Below, piece by piece: positions 6,858 through 15,689 of a stretch of DNA of 22,760 bases. Within the stretch, counting starts at the first letter, position 1; the number at the start of each line of letters is the position of its first letter. Below the pieces are notes generated by a model. It did no database searches, was not told the origin of the DNA, and saw only the letters and a program-made list of their open reading frames with translations. A program made the translations under genes and the position numbers. Source of the stretch: an uncultured Collinsella sp. GTDB lineage: Bacteria > Actinomycetota > Coriobacteriia > Coriobacteriales > Coriobacteriaceae. The stretch lies in assembly GCA_959027945.1 (NCBI GenBank), contig CAUFRO010000032.1:1-22760 (forward strand). The letters are read 5' to 3'.

Positions 6858-7152
6858 TCTCAATCTGTAACATCTGGATCCGTTTTTGGTCGCCAGCTGT
6901 TACAGATTGAGATGTTATTTTCCCGCCTGCCTATTTGTCTCAATCTGTAACAGTAAGAGTCGATTTGCGCGGCTAGATGTTACAGAACGAGACATTGGCT
7001 GCCTGCCTTTCCGTTTATCTCGATTTGTAACAGCTAGACCCAATTTGGGCGGCCAGATGTTACAGATTGAGATTGTGTCGGCGGGCAAGTTTGTTTTTCT
7101 CAATCTGTAACGCCTGGGTCCGTTTTGGGTCGCCTGCTGTTACAGATTGAGA
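6858..7152. repeat. Alternating 40-bp array: eight 15-mer half-sites forming four 55-bp palindromes
   Basis: The half-site TCTCAATCTGTAACA starts at 6858, 6938, 7018 and 7098, and its reverse complement TGTTACAGATTGAGA at 6898, 6978, 7058 and 7138. Every start is exactly 40 bp from the last, each half-site is 15 bp and every spacer is 25 bp. The result is four inverted repeats of 55 bp with an 80-bp period. Arms are almost invariant (five substitutions in 120 positions); spacers within palindromes share GG, CC, TTT, GG and GCC positions, while spacers between them drift more. The gene-free stretch 6732-7297 is otherwise occupied only by the GntR promoter and the lead to prfC. Possible roles include a REP/BIME-like cluster, an operator array, or a structured RNA. 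The function is unknown. Confidence 0.9.
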
Positions 7153-7297
7153 CAGTCTGCTGCAGAATACTTTCGATAACTAGCCGTTCACGTTCTGACT
7201 GATGAATTTGTCCTGATAGGCGCCCTAGAGCGAGATTTCGCGGCTACAATAGTACGGTTACAACGACGTAATGCACTCAATGCAAGAAAGGATCCGC

Positions 7298-8911
<1,614 letters not shown>

Positions 8912-8920
8912 CGCACCAGT

Positions 8921-8944
8921 GCGGTGGCCCTGCGGGGCCGCCGC
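8921..8944 (+). terminator. GC-rich hairpin after prfC
   Basis: GCGGTGGCCC (8921-8930) pairs with GGGCCGCCGC (8935-8944) around the loop TGCG, with one G:U pair. It starts 9 bp after the prfC stop. No T-run follows, so it may be a weak or factor-assisted terminator, or only an mRNA-protecting stem. Confidence 0.4.
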
Positions 8945-8953
8945 GCCGATTGC

Positions 8954-8982
8954 TTGCCTGATGCCGCGTGAGCGGCTATCAT
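8954..8982 (+). promoter_or_regulatory. Promoter of the VUT transporter-SDR operon
   Basis: TTGCCT (8954-8959) and TATCAT (8977-8982) are 17 bp apart, the best-spaced sigma-70-like pair upstream of the transporter. Transcription starting near 8989 would give a leader of about 79 nt that contains the candidate riboswitch. Confidence 0.5.
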
Positions 8983-9012
8983 ACCCACCGTCGTCTCAAG
9001 ACCGGGGTGTCC

Positions 9013-9061
9013 GAGCAGTTCGGGTCCGATATCCTGCTCGTTAAACCTAAAACCAAAGGAG
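9013..9061 (+). promoter_or_regulatory. Candidate preQ1-type riboswitch leader
   Basis: A 6-bp stem GAGCAG (9013-9018) / CTGCTC (9034-9039) encloses TTCGGGTCC and GATAT, and is followed by an A-rich tail (GTTAAACCTAAAACC) that runs into the ribosome binding site AAAGGAG (9055-9061). This resembles the preQ1-I plan: P1, a TTC right after it, loop bases GGG(T) that could pair with tail CCT or ACC to form the pseudoknot, and an A-rich L3. The next gene is a VUT-family (queuosine precursor) transporter, the expected target. Tail length and pairing are not textbook, so this remains a candidate. Confidence 0.42.
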
Positions 9062-9067
9062 TACATA

Positions 9068-9790
9068 ATGATCAAGAAGGTCATGGAGGACTATAAAGTC
9101 CTGTTGCGGAGCATTCCCGCGGCAACGGTTTCGCTGTTTTTCGTGAGCGTCATCATGATGAACCTGCTGGCCAACAAAGAGCTCATCAGCCTGCCGTATC
9201 TGGCACTCGATTGCGGCTTTGTGGTGAGCTGGGTTTCGTTTTTGTGCCAGGACATGATCTGCAAGCGCTTTGGCGCCAAGGCATCCATCAAAATCTCTAT
9301 CCTCGCACTGCTGGTCAACCTTGCCGTGAGCCTGTGCTTTTGGGCGTGCTCGCTCACGCCCGGCATGTGGGGCGCGTACTACGATACGGGCATGATCGAG
9401 GTCAACAATGCCCTTAACGCCACCATCGGCGGCACCTGGTACGTGGTGCTGGGCTCTTCGCTGGCAATGCTCGTTTCTGCCGTGGTTAACTCCACGCTCA
9501 ACCAGTCGCTCGGCCGTATGCTCAAAAAGAATAACTTTGCGAGCTTTGCCTTCCGCTCCTATGTGTCCACGGGCGTTGGCCAGTTTATCGACAACCTGGT
9601 CTTTGCCATTGTGGTAAGCCACACGTTCTTTGGTTGGACCTGGGTACAGGTCCTTATGTGCTCGCTGACGGGTGCCGTCGCCGAGCTGCTGTGCGAGGTC
9701 TTCCTGAGCCCCGTGGGCTACAAGGTCGTGCGCGGCTGGGAGCGCGAGAACGTGGGCGCCGAGTACCTCGAGCGCCACGCAACCGCCTAA
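9068..9790 (+). CDS. VUT-family (queuosine-precursor type) transporter
   Basis: The 240-aa membrane protein has about six spans and the VUT (YhhQ-like) pattern: LDCGFVVSWVSFLCQDMICKRFGAK near residues 49-73, which matches the conserved D...RFG motif, and YVSTGVGQFIDNLVFAI (about 164-180), matching the conserved S-x-GQ-x-D motif. Characterised members take up preQ0/preQ1 for queuosine tRNA modification. A plausible preQ1-like leader precedes it. Start ATG with AAAGGAG. The SDR gene begins 9 bp after its stop, so the two are an operon. Alternative: uptake of another vitamin-like compound, since the family is broad. Confidence 0.8.
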   Translation: MIKKVMEDYKVLLRSIPAATVSLFFVSVIMMNLLANKELISLPYLALDCGFVVSWVSFLCQDMICKRFGAKASIKISILALLVNLAVSLCFWACSLTPGMWGAYYDTGMIEVNNALNATIGGTWYVVLGSSLAMLVSAVVNSTLNQSLGRMLKKNNFASFAFRSYVSTGVGQFIDNLVFAIVVSHTFFGWTWVQVLMCSLTGAVAELLCEVFLSPVGYKVVRGWERENVGAEYLERHATA

Positions 9791-9799
9791 GGAGCAAGT

Positions 9800-10480
9800 A
9801 TGCGGGTTTTGATCACGGGCGCTTCGGGCGGTATCGGAGCCGCGTGCGTGCAGCGCTTTTTGGACGAGGGCCACGAGGTCGTGGGCTTTGATCTGCTGCC
9901 GGCGGCGATCGAACACGAGCGCTACCGCCATCTGATCGTTGATGTCCGCAAGCCGGACGCGTTTCCGGACGACCTTGAACCCCAGGTAATCGTGAACGTT
10001 GCCGGTGTGCAGGATTCGGCTGACGACATCGCCGCCAACCTGTGTGGCACCATCAACGTGACCGAGCGCTACGCCTTTGTGGGGGAGGGGCTTGCCGCCA
10101 AGCCGGCGCCGGCTATCGAATCCGTGGTCAATGTGGGGTCGGCGAGCGGACATACGGGATCGGAGTTTCCCGCCTATGCTGCCAGCAAGGGCGGCGTTAT
10201 CGCCTACACCAAGAACCTTGCAAACCGCCTGGCGCCGCAGGCCATCGCCAACAGTGTGGACCCGGGCGGCGTTATCACGCCGCTCAACCGTTGCGTGATG
10301 GAAGACGAGCACCTGTGGAACCAGATTATGGAGCTCACGCCGCTTAAGCGCTGGGCCACCGCCCAAGAAATCGCCGAGTGGATCTACTTTGTGGGCGTGA
10401 CCAACCGGTTTATGACCGGACAGAGTCTGCTGATCGATGGTGGCGAGGCCGGCCGCACCCAGTTTATCTGGCCCGAGTAA
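9800..10480 (+). CDS. SDR-family NAD(P)-dependent oxidoreductase
   Basis: A 226-aa classical short-chain dehydrogenase. The cofactor loop TGASGGIG is at 6-13, NVAG (variant of NNAG) at about 65-68, the catalytic Ser in NVGSASG and the YxxxK pair in YAASK. The C-terminal segment ends FMTGQSLLIDGGEAG, the family-typical end. Likely substrates are small alcohols/ketones or acyl intermediates, but nothing here fixes which. The start is ATG with AGGAGCAAGT upstream, 9 bp after the transporter stop. A strong hairpin terminator lies just downstream. Its place behind a VUT transporter does not itself prove a queuosine role; no queuosine gene is present. Confidence 0.85.
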   Translation: MRVLITGASGGIGAACVQRFLDEGHEVVGFDLLPAAIEHERYRHLIVDVRKPDAFPDDLEPQVIVNVAGVQDSADDIAANLCGTINVTERYAFVGEGLAAKPAPAIESVVNVGSASGHTGSEFPAYAASKGGVIAYTKNLANRLAPQAIANSVDPGGVITPLNRCVMEDEHLWNQIMELTPLKRWATAQEIAEWIYFVGVTNRFMTGQSLLIDGGEAGRTQFIWPE

Positions 10481-10481
10481 C

Positions 10482-10521
10482 AAAACGCGTCCGATGGCAA
10501 GATTGCCGTCGGGCGCGTTTT
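10482..10521. terminator. Bidirectional intrinsic terminator between SDR and ung genes
   Basis: An 18-bp stem with 16 Watson-Crick pairs and two G:U pairs, 10482-10499 and 10504-10521, loop AGAT, ending in a T-run on the plus strand (GCGTTTTT) and matched by AAAA on the other. It closes the plus-strand SDR operon and the convergent minus-strand uracil-DNA glycosylase gene. Confidence 0.9.
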
Positions 10522-10535
10522 TGATGTATCGATTT

Positions 10536-11261
10536 TTAGCCGAGGCAAGTCCAGTTGACGGAGGTCGAGCCGTGCTGTTCGAGTAGCCGATTGGCTGCCG
10601 AGAAGGGGCGCGACCCCATGAAAGCGGGGAGTTCTGCCGTGGCACGATTGGCCGAAAGCGGCGAGGGGTGCGTGGAGGCAAGGCAGAACTTGTCGGTTGC
10701 CTTGCCCGCGCCGGTCGCGACGAGCTTGCCTTCGACCATCTGCTGGGCAAAGCGACCCCATGCCAAAAAGACTACCGGCTGGGGCAGCTGGCAGCAGCGT
10801 TCGATAACGTAGTCGGTCAGGGTGCTCCAGCCCAGTTTGGCGTGCGAGTTGGCGGCATGCTCGCGCACGGTGAGCGTGGTGTTTAGGAGAAGGACGCCCT
10901 GCTGCGCCCATGGTGTTAGGTCGCCCGTGGCGGGAACGGGGCAGCCAAGGTCGGCGTTGAGCTCCTTATAGATGTTGCGCAGGCTGGGCGGCAGCCTGGT
11001 CTGCGTCGCGGGAACCGAGAATGACAGTCCCATGGCTTGGTTGGGCCCGTGATAGGGATCCTGGCCCAAGATGACAACTTTGACCTGGTCGGCCGGCGTG
11101 TAGGCGAGGGCATTGAGAATGTCGTCTTGTGCCGGGTAGATGGTCTGCTCGGCACGCAAAAGGGCGATGCGCTCGAGCAGCTGGTCCGTGGTGTCACGCA
11201 CCGGCTGCGGCGCATCGCCCAACCAAGTTGCTATGTTGCGGTCGCGAGTTGCGGTGTCCAT
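10536..11261 (-). CDS. ung: Uracil-DNA glycosylase (family 1)
   Basis: Ung removes uracil from DNA, starting base-excision repair. The product (241 aa) shows the family-1 motifs: GQDPYHG at 66-72 with the catalytic Asp68, the central LLLNTTLTV at 124-132, and HPSPLS at 198-203. PPSLRNIYKEL (91-101) is also typical. I chose ATG 11261, preceded by AAGGAGC; a longer in-frame start would add 11 residues with no good site. The length is close to the ~229 aa of E. coli Ung. A 7-bp palindrome (11277-11297) overlaps its putative -10 TACAAT (minus strand, 11297-11302). The gene stops 15 bp beyond the shared terminator. Confidence 0.95.
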   Translation of the reverse strand: MDTATRDRNIATWLGDAPQPVRDTTDQLLERIALLRAEQTIYPAQDDILNALAYTPADQVKVVILGQDPYHGPNQAMGLSFSVPATQTRLPPSLRNIYKELNADLGCPVPATGDLTPWAQQGVLLLNTTLTVREHAANSHAKLGWSTLTDYVIERCCQLPQPVVFLAWGRFAQQMVEGKLVATGAGKATDKFCLASTHPSPLSANRATAELPAFMGSRPFSAANRLLEQHGSTSVNWTCLG

Positions 11262-11276
11262 GGGGCTCCTTATACG

Positions 11277-11302
11277 TAGATGCTTTGCTGGCATCTATTG
11301 TA
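11277..11302 (-). promoter_or_regulatory. Possible ung promoter with a palindrome
   Basis: TAGATGC (11277-11283) and GCATCTA (11291-11297) form an inverted repeat with a 7-bp spacer, abutting TACAAT (minus strand, 11297-11302), a likely -10 box. No good -35 is visible. It may be a regulator-binding site or a leader hairpin. Confidence 0.3.
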
Positions 11303-11348
11303 AGGGCGGCCGGAGGCCTTTACGCTGCGACTGCGCGAGGAGTGGGGA

Positions 11349-12251
11349 TTAGGAGGCGTGCTCGGGCGCTCCGGCCATACGAGCGTGGCTGCGGGCGCGA
11401 AGATGCGGAAGCTCGACCGTTGCCACCATGACGCCGGAGAGAATGAGGGCGGCACCAAAGAAGGCGATGGGGCTCAGGACCTCGCCAACCAGGAAGAACG
11501 AGAAGACGGCGGAGCAAACCGGCTCGAGCGAGAAGGCAAAACCGGTGGTCTCGGCGGGCACGTGAGGCTGCACGAGCGTCTGCGTAATGAAGCCGTAGGC
11601 AGAGCAGATGAGTGCGAGTGCAACGACGACGATAACCTCGTTAGGCGTGCTGGGAAGCGTGAAGCCGCCAAAAGTGAACGCGGCGATGCCCGAGAACAGG
11701 CCACCGAAGCCCAGCTGCCAAACGCCCAGGGACAGCGGGTCGACTTCTTCGACAAAACGCTTGGCGACGATGATATGGCCGGCATAGACAAAGGCGGAGA
11801 GCAGCATAATGAGCGCGCCGGGGTTGAGGCTGGTAAAGTCGGCGCCCGAGAGCAGCAACATGCCACAGGTGACGATGGCGGTGCCGACGAGTACCTTGCG
11901 CTCCGGGGCGCGATGCAGCAGGGCGGCGTTGGCAAATGGCACGATCACGACCGTCAGGCTCTGCAAAAAGCCGGCGGTTGAGGCGGACGTGAGGCTGGAG
12001 CCCAGGCACATGCAGGTGAGCTCGGTTGCCATGATGGCGCCGATAATGGCGGCGCGGACCATCAGGTCGCGGTTAATGTGGAAAGTGCGCTTGTGGAAGA
12101 GCAGCAGGCAGGCCGCGAAGGCGATGAGGCAGCGCAGCGCGACGATGCTCGTGGCGTTCATGCTATCCATGCCGATCTTCATGAGGGGATACGAAAAGCC
12201 CCATGCGACGGGAACGGAAAATGAGAGCGCGATTGCTTTTTTGCGATCCAT
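11349..12251 (-). CDS. EamA/DMT-family transporter
   Basis: The 300-aa protein has ten predicted membrane helices and two EamA domains. The N-terminus (FSVPVAWGFSYPLMKIG) and the middle (LSAFVYAGHIIVAKRFVEEVDPL) match the family, and the second domain carries AETTGFAFSLEPVCSAVFSFFLVGEVLSP with the conserved EP-containing helix. Family members mostly export amino acids or metabolites; the substrate is unknown. The start is ATG with AAAGGAGT upstream. It is divergent from the LysR gene, a standard sign that the LysR protein regulates it. The 12-mer TGTTACAGAACG at 12263-12274, 12 bp upstream of the start, equals part of the 40-bp array half-site. Confidence 0.85.
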   Translation of the reverse strand: MDRKKAIALSFSVPVAWGFSYPLMKIGMDSMNATSIVALRCLIAFAACLLLFHKRTFHINRDLMVRAAIIGAIMATELTCMCLGSSLTSASTAGFLQSLTVVIVPFANAALLHRAPERKVLVGTAIVTCGMLLLSGADFTSLNPGALIMLLSAFVYAGHIIVAKRFVEEVDPLSLGVWQLGFGGLFSGIAAFTFGGFTLPSTPNEVIVVVALALICSAYGFITQTLVQPHVPAETTGFAFSLEPVCSAVFSFFLVGEVLSPIAFFGAALILSGVMVATVELPHLRARSHARMAGAPEHAS

Positions 12252-12311
12252 GGGACTCCTTTTGTTACAGAACGGTTTCGCAAAAAGGATTCTGCTCCCA
12301 GATATGGATGT

Positions 12312-12349
12312 AGTAAAGCGAATGTATCTTCAGTATGATTAAGTAAAGC
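12312..12349. promoter_or_regulatory. Direct repeat in the EamA-LysR divergent region
   Basis: AGTAAAGC occurs at 12312-12319 and again at 12342-12349, 30 bp apart, in the AT-rich part of the 158-bp divergent intergenic region. It could be a LysR-type binding region, but no T-N11-A core stands out and the promoters are not clear. Confidence 0.3.
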
Positions 12350-12409
12350 TAAAGCAGGTGCGAAAAGCGCTGGCAAAACGTTTTACGGCTGCATCGATGT
12401 GGAGGCAAG

Positions 12410-13276
12410 ATGGCATCGCGGTATCAGATTGTTTGTATGGTGGTCGATCGCGGCAGCCTAAAGGGCGCAGCCGACGAACTGGGATATACGCAAAGTGCGG
12501 TGAGTCAGGCGGTCAAGGCACTCGAGCGCGAGCTGGGCACCACGCTCATCGAGCGCGGCAAGCAGGGTGTTTCGCTCACGCGTGACGGCAAGCAGTATCT
12601 GCCGTATCTGCGCCAGATCGTGACGGCCGAGGCCGAGCTCGAGGGCAAGCGCCAAGAGCTGCTGGGCCTGTCCTCGACCGATATTCGCATTGCGACGTTT
12701 ACCAATGTGAGCCGAACGGTGCTTCCGCGTGTGATTCGCGACTTTGGAACGTTGCATCCGGGCGTACGCTTTACCCTCAAGCAAGGCGATTACACGCGCA
12801 ATGCCCAGTGGGTGCACGACGGTGTGGTGGACTTTTGCTTTACGGCGCGCGGATTTACTGCCGGGCTGCAGAAGCGCGTGGTCTATCACGATGAGCTCGT
12901 GGCGCTGCTGCCGGCGACGCATCCGCTGACAGCAAAGGAAAAGGTGACGCTGGCCGATTTGGCGTCCGAGCCATTTGTTCTGCTGGATGAGGGCGAACAG
13001 AGCCTGGTGCTCGACGCGTTTGCTGCACATGGGCTGTCGCCACATGTGACAAGCGAGGTCACCGACGACTACACCATCATGGCGATGGTGGAGGAGGGCT
13101 TGGGCGTGAGCATGCTCTACCGCCGTACCGTCGAGGGCATGCGGGCCGATATTCGCGTGCGTCCCATCGTGCACGCCCCCTCGCGCGACGTCGTAGCGGC
13201 CTGGCGCAGCTGGGACACCATGCCCATTGCCACCAGGCGTTTTATCGACTATATGAGCTCACATATCGTCAATTAG
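12410..13276 (+). CDS. LysR-family transcriptional regulator
   Basis: The 288-aa protein has an N-terminal winged helix-turn-helix (about 3-60: SLKGAADELGYTQSAVSQAV, then KALERELGTTLIERGKQGVSLT), the usual LysR arrangement, then a substrate-binding-like effector domain (DIRIATFTNVSRTVLPRVIRDF near residue 84, GLGVSMLYRRTV near 226). It probably controls the divergently encoded EamA transporter, possibly with autorepression. The start is ATG with GGAGGC. It converges with the MATE gene, which ends 26 bp after its stop. No inducer can be read from the sequence. Confidence 0.92.
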   Translation: MASRYQIVCMVVDRGSLKGAADELGYTQSAVSQAVKALERELGTTLIERGKQGVSLTRDGKQYLPYLRQIVTAEAELEGKRQELLGLSSTDIRIATFTNVSRTVLPRVIRDFGTLHPGVRFTLKQGDYTRNAQWVHDGVVDFCFTARGFTAGLQKRVVYHDELVALLPATHPLTAKEKVTLADLASEPFVLLDEGEQSLVLDAFAAHGLSPHVTSEVTDDYTIMAMVEEGLGVSMLYRRTVEGMRADIRVRPIVHAPSRDVVAAWRSWDTMPIATRRFIDYMSSHIVN

Positions 13277-13302
13277 CGATTGCGCGGCGCTTGAGGTTTC
13301 GT

Positions 13303-14685
13303 CTAGCGTGCCTCTGCCTTGGCCTGCGCCAAGCGGTAGGTGCGCGCGGGGTGACAGAGCAACACGGCCACGACCATAAAGAACGCCGTGGTGCCCAGAC
13401 TGATGGGGTAGACCATCATGATGTTTGCGAACGTGCGGAAGTGCGGGAAGACGCAGAACACCCAGTAGAAGCGGATGCCGCAGACGCAGATCATGGTGAT
13501 GAGGGCAGGCATGAGCGAGATGCCAAAGCCGCGCAGGTAGCCGGACATGTTTTCGTAGAACATGCTAAAGGCGTACGCGGGGAAGATTGAGCACACGCGG
13601 ATATAGCCGATCGAGACGATATTGGGATCGCTGTTGAACAGCGCCAGGATCTCGCGTCCCAGGCCGACAATGATAACGATCGTGGTGAGCGCGACGATGC
13701 CGCCTTCGACCAGGCAGACTTTGAGCGTCTTGGTGCAGCGGTCGATCTGGCGGGCGCCGTGGTTTTGCCCCACAAAGGTGGTGCAGGCCTGGCTAAAGCT
13801 GTTGAGCAGGTTGTAACACACGTACTCCAGGCTCATGGCCGCGCTGGAGGCAGCCATGACCTCAGTGCCCAAGCTGTTGATGGCGGACTGGATGATGATG
13901 TTCGCGACGGCAAAGACAGCGCTCTGGATGCCGGCGGGCAGGCCGATCTTGACGATGCGCTTGAGGGCGACGGGGTCGATGGCAAGGTCGCGCGGGGTGA
14001 CGCGAACGACAGAATCGGTCTTGAGCAGGCGGATAAAGAGCGTAGCGGCACTGACGGTGTAGGCGATGGCGGTGGCGATGGCGACGCCCGCGACGCCCCA
14101 GTGGAGTACGGGGACAAAGATGAGGTCCAGGCCAATGTTGAGGACGGTGGACACGGCAAGCGCCTGTAGCGGCATGCGGGTGATGCCGACGGAGCGGAAG
14201 ATCGCGGCCTCAAAGTTGTAGAGCAAGATCGAGGGCAGGCTGAGTAAAAAGACGCGTAGATAGAGTGAGGCGAGCGGCATGGTCTCGGCGGGAACGTTGA
14301 GGGCGGCGAGCATGGGCTCGGCAAAGATCTCGCCCAGCGCGATGACGACAAAGCCCACAAGTGCCATAAGAATCGAGGTATGGACGGCGCGTTTGACCAT
14401 GTTCTGATCGTTGCGGCCGATAGCGTTGGCGATGACCACGTTGGAGCCAAGTGACATGCCAATAAACAGGTTGAGCATAAGACTGGTAAGCGGAACATTG
14501 GAGCCGACCGCCGCCATGGCGAGGGTTCCCTGGTCGCCCGAGAAGTTACCGATGATGACCGTGGCGATGAGGTTCGACAGCTGCTCCAAGATGCTCGTGG
14601 CGGCCACGGGAAAGGCGAACAGGGGAATATTGCGCCACAGCGAGCCGGTAGTCATGTCAATGTGCTTAGATGCGGTGTCTGCCAT
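13303..14685 (-). CDS. MATE-family efflux transporter
   Basis: A 460-aa twelve-helix MATE (MatE_like) exporter. The N-half contains ILEQLSNLIATVIIGNFSG and the VGSN segment that follows; a second repeat begins near PAGIQSAVFAVANIIIQSAIN (about 255), and VGQNHGA lies in the middle. Both halves hold the expected sizes. Such proteins export drugs or metabolites using Na+ or H+ gradients. The start is ATG with only a weak GAGAG upstream; a downstream ATG (MTTGSLW) would lose about ten residues. A 13/15 match to the array half-site lies 5 bp upstream (14690-14704). Confidence 0.9.
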   Translation of the reverse strand: MADTASKHIDMTTGSLWRNIPLFAFPVAATSILEQLSNLIATVIIGNFSGDQGTLAMAAVGSNVPLTSLMLNLFIGMSLGSNVVIANAIGRNDQNMVKRAVHTSILMALVGFVVIALGEIFAEPMLAALNVPAETMPLASLYLRVFLLSLPSILLYNFEAAIFRSVGITRMPLQALAVSTVLNIGLDLIFVPVLHWGVAGVAIATAIAYTVSAATLFIRLLKTDSVVRVTPRDLAIDPVALKRIVKIGLPAGIQSAVFAVANIIIQSAINSLGTEVMAASSAAMSLEYVCYNLLNSFSQACTTFVGQNHGARQIDRCTKTLKVCLVEGGIVALTTIVIIVGLGREILALFNSDPNIVSIGYIRVCSIFPAYAFSMFYENMSGYLRGFGISLMPALITMICVCGIRFYWVFCVFPHFRTFANIMMVYPISLGTTAFFMVVAVLLCHPARTYRLAQAKAEAR

Positions 14686-14754
14686 ACGCTCTCAATCTCT
14701 AATATGCTCTTTCGTGCTTATTTGCGCAGACGATGATACTCCTAATGCAGCCAG

Positions 14755-14805
14755 CCGGCACTTAGGGACGTTCCTTTTCTGCCGGCAGCTGGGGACACTC
14801 CTTGT
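14755..14805 (+). repeat. GGGAC-type repeat, two head-to-tail half-units
   Basis: CCGGCACTTAGGGACGTTCC (from 14755) and CCGGCAGCTGGGGACACTCC (from 14782) lie in direct orientation with a 27-bp period. They match the half-units at 797-820 and 831-854, which there face each other. The copy sits between the divergent MATE and rlmA genes. Confidence 0.75.
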
Positions 14806-14876
14806 CTCTTCTATGACTAGGTGGGGAAGGCGTGCGACAATGGTGGGCGTTGTGTTGTTCGCGCTAAGGAGTTGCC

Positions 14877-15689
14877 ATGTTGTTGTGTCCCGTTTGCCAT
14901 GAGCCGTTGGTGGACGACGAGCGCGGTGCTGCATGCGCGGGCGGACACCGGTTTGACCGTGCGCGCGAGGGCTATCTGTACCTACTGCGTTCGTCCAAGA
15001 GCGGTGACTCCATGGGTGATCCCAAGTCGCAGGCGCGCAGCCGTCGTGACTTTCTGAACCGCGGATACTACGCGCCGTTGCGCGATGCAATGGTCGAGCT
15101 GGCCCGCAAACAGATGTCTGGGCGCGCTACGTCTGCGAACGGCCCCATGACCTTGCTCGACATTTGCTGTGGCGAGGGCTACTACACCAGCGCCATGGGT
15201 GCGGTGCCGGGCGTGGATGCTTACGGCTTTGACCTGGGCAAAGAGATGGTGCGCCTGGCCGCCAAGCGCGGCGATGCGACCTTCTTCGTGGCCAACATGA
15301 AGGACATTCCCGTGGCCGATGACGCCTTCGATATGGTGACCGAGCTCTTTGCTCCCTTTAACGAGCGCGAGTTTGCCCGCGTGCTGGCGCCAGAGGGCTC
15401 GCTCTATACCGTGGTGCCGGGTGCCCGTCATCTCTTTGGGCTTAAGGAAGTGCTCTACGACACGCCATATCTCAACGACGAAAAGCTGCCGAAGACTACG
15501 GAGCTTAAGTTGGTCGGAACGCAGCGGGTGTCTGCGAACATTACGCTCCAGACCCAGGCTGACATCGAGGCGGTGTTCCAAATGACGCCGTACTACTACC
15601 GCACGCGCCCTGCCGATAAAGAGCGCCTGGCAAACCTGGACACCCTTCAAACCGACATCGACTTCATCATCGCCGAGTACCGCCACTAA
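14877..15689 (+). CDS. rlmA: RlmA-family 23S rRNA (guanine-N1)-methyltransferase
   Basis: The 270-aa product has an N-terminal zinc finger C4-P-V-C7, C20, H24 followed by FDRAREGYLYLL, the RlmA signature, and a SAM-binding domain with LLDICCGEGYYT (motif I, about residue 93). RlmA proteins methylate the N1 of a guanine in helix 35 of 23S rRNA (G745 in Gram-negatives, G748 in Gram-positives, the latter linked to tylosin resistance). Length matches E. coli RlmA (269 aa). Start is ATG with AAGGAGTTGCC upstream. It is divergent from the MATE gene. Which of the two positions is modified cannot be told from sequence. Confidence 0.9.
   Translation: MLLCPVCHEPLVDDERGAACAGGHRFDRAREGYLYLLRSSKSGDSMGDPKSQARSRRDFLNRGYYAPLRDAMVELARKQMSGRATSANGPMTLLDICCGEGYYTSAMGAVPGVDAYGFDLGKEMVRLAAKRGDATFFVANMKDIPVADDAFDMVTELFAPFNEREFARVLAPEGSLYTVVPGARHLFGLKEVLYDTPYLNDEKLPKTTELKLVGTQRVSANITLQTQADIEAVFQMTPYYYRTRPADKERLANLDTLQTDIDFIIAEYRH

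Noticed and set aside
6915..7103. Minus-strand frame across the 40-bp array, and a plus-strand frame at 6886-7110
   Set aside because: Both run through arms and spacers with no ribosome site and no protein-like pattern; the repeat explains them.
6858..7152. CRISPR array
   Set aside because: The repeats alternate in orientation and the spacers share similarity to one another; no cas genes are present. This is not CRISPR.
6858..7152. Integron attC sites
   Set aside because: The palindromes lack the GTTRRRY core and there are no cassettes between them and no integrase.
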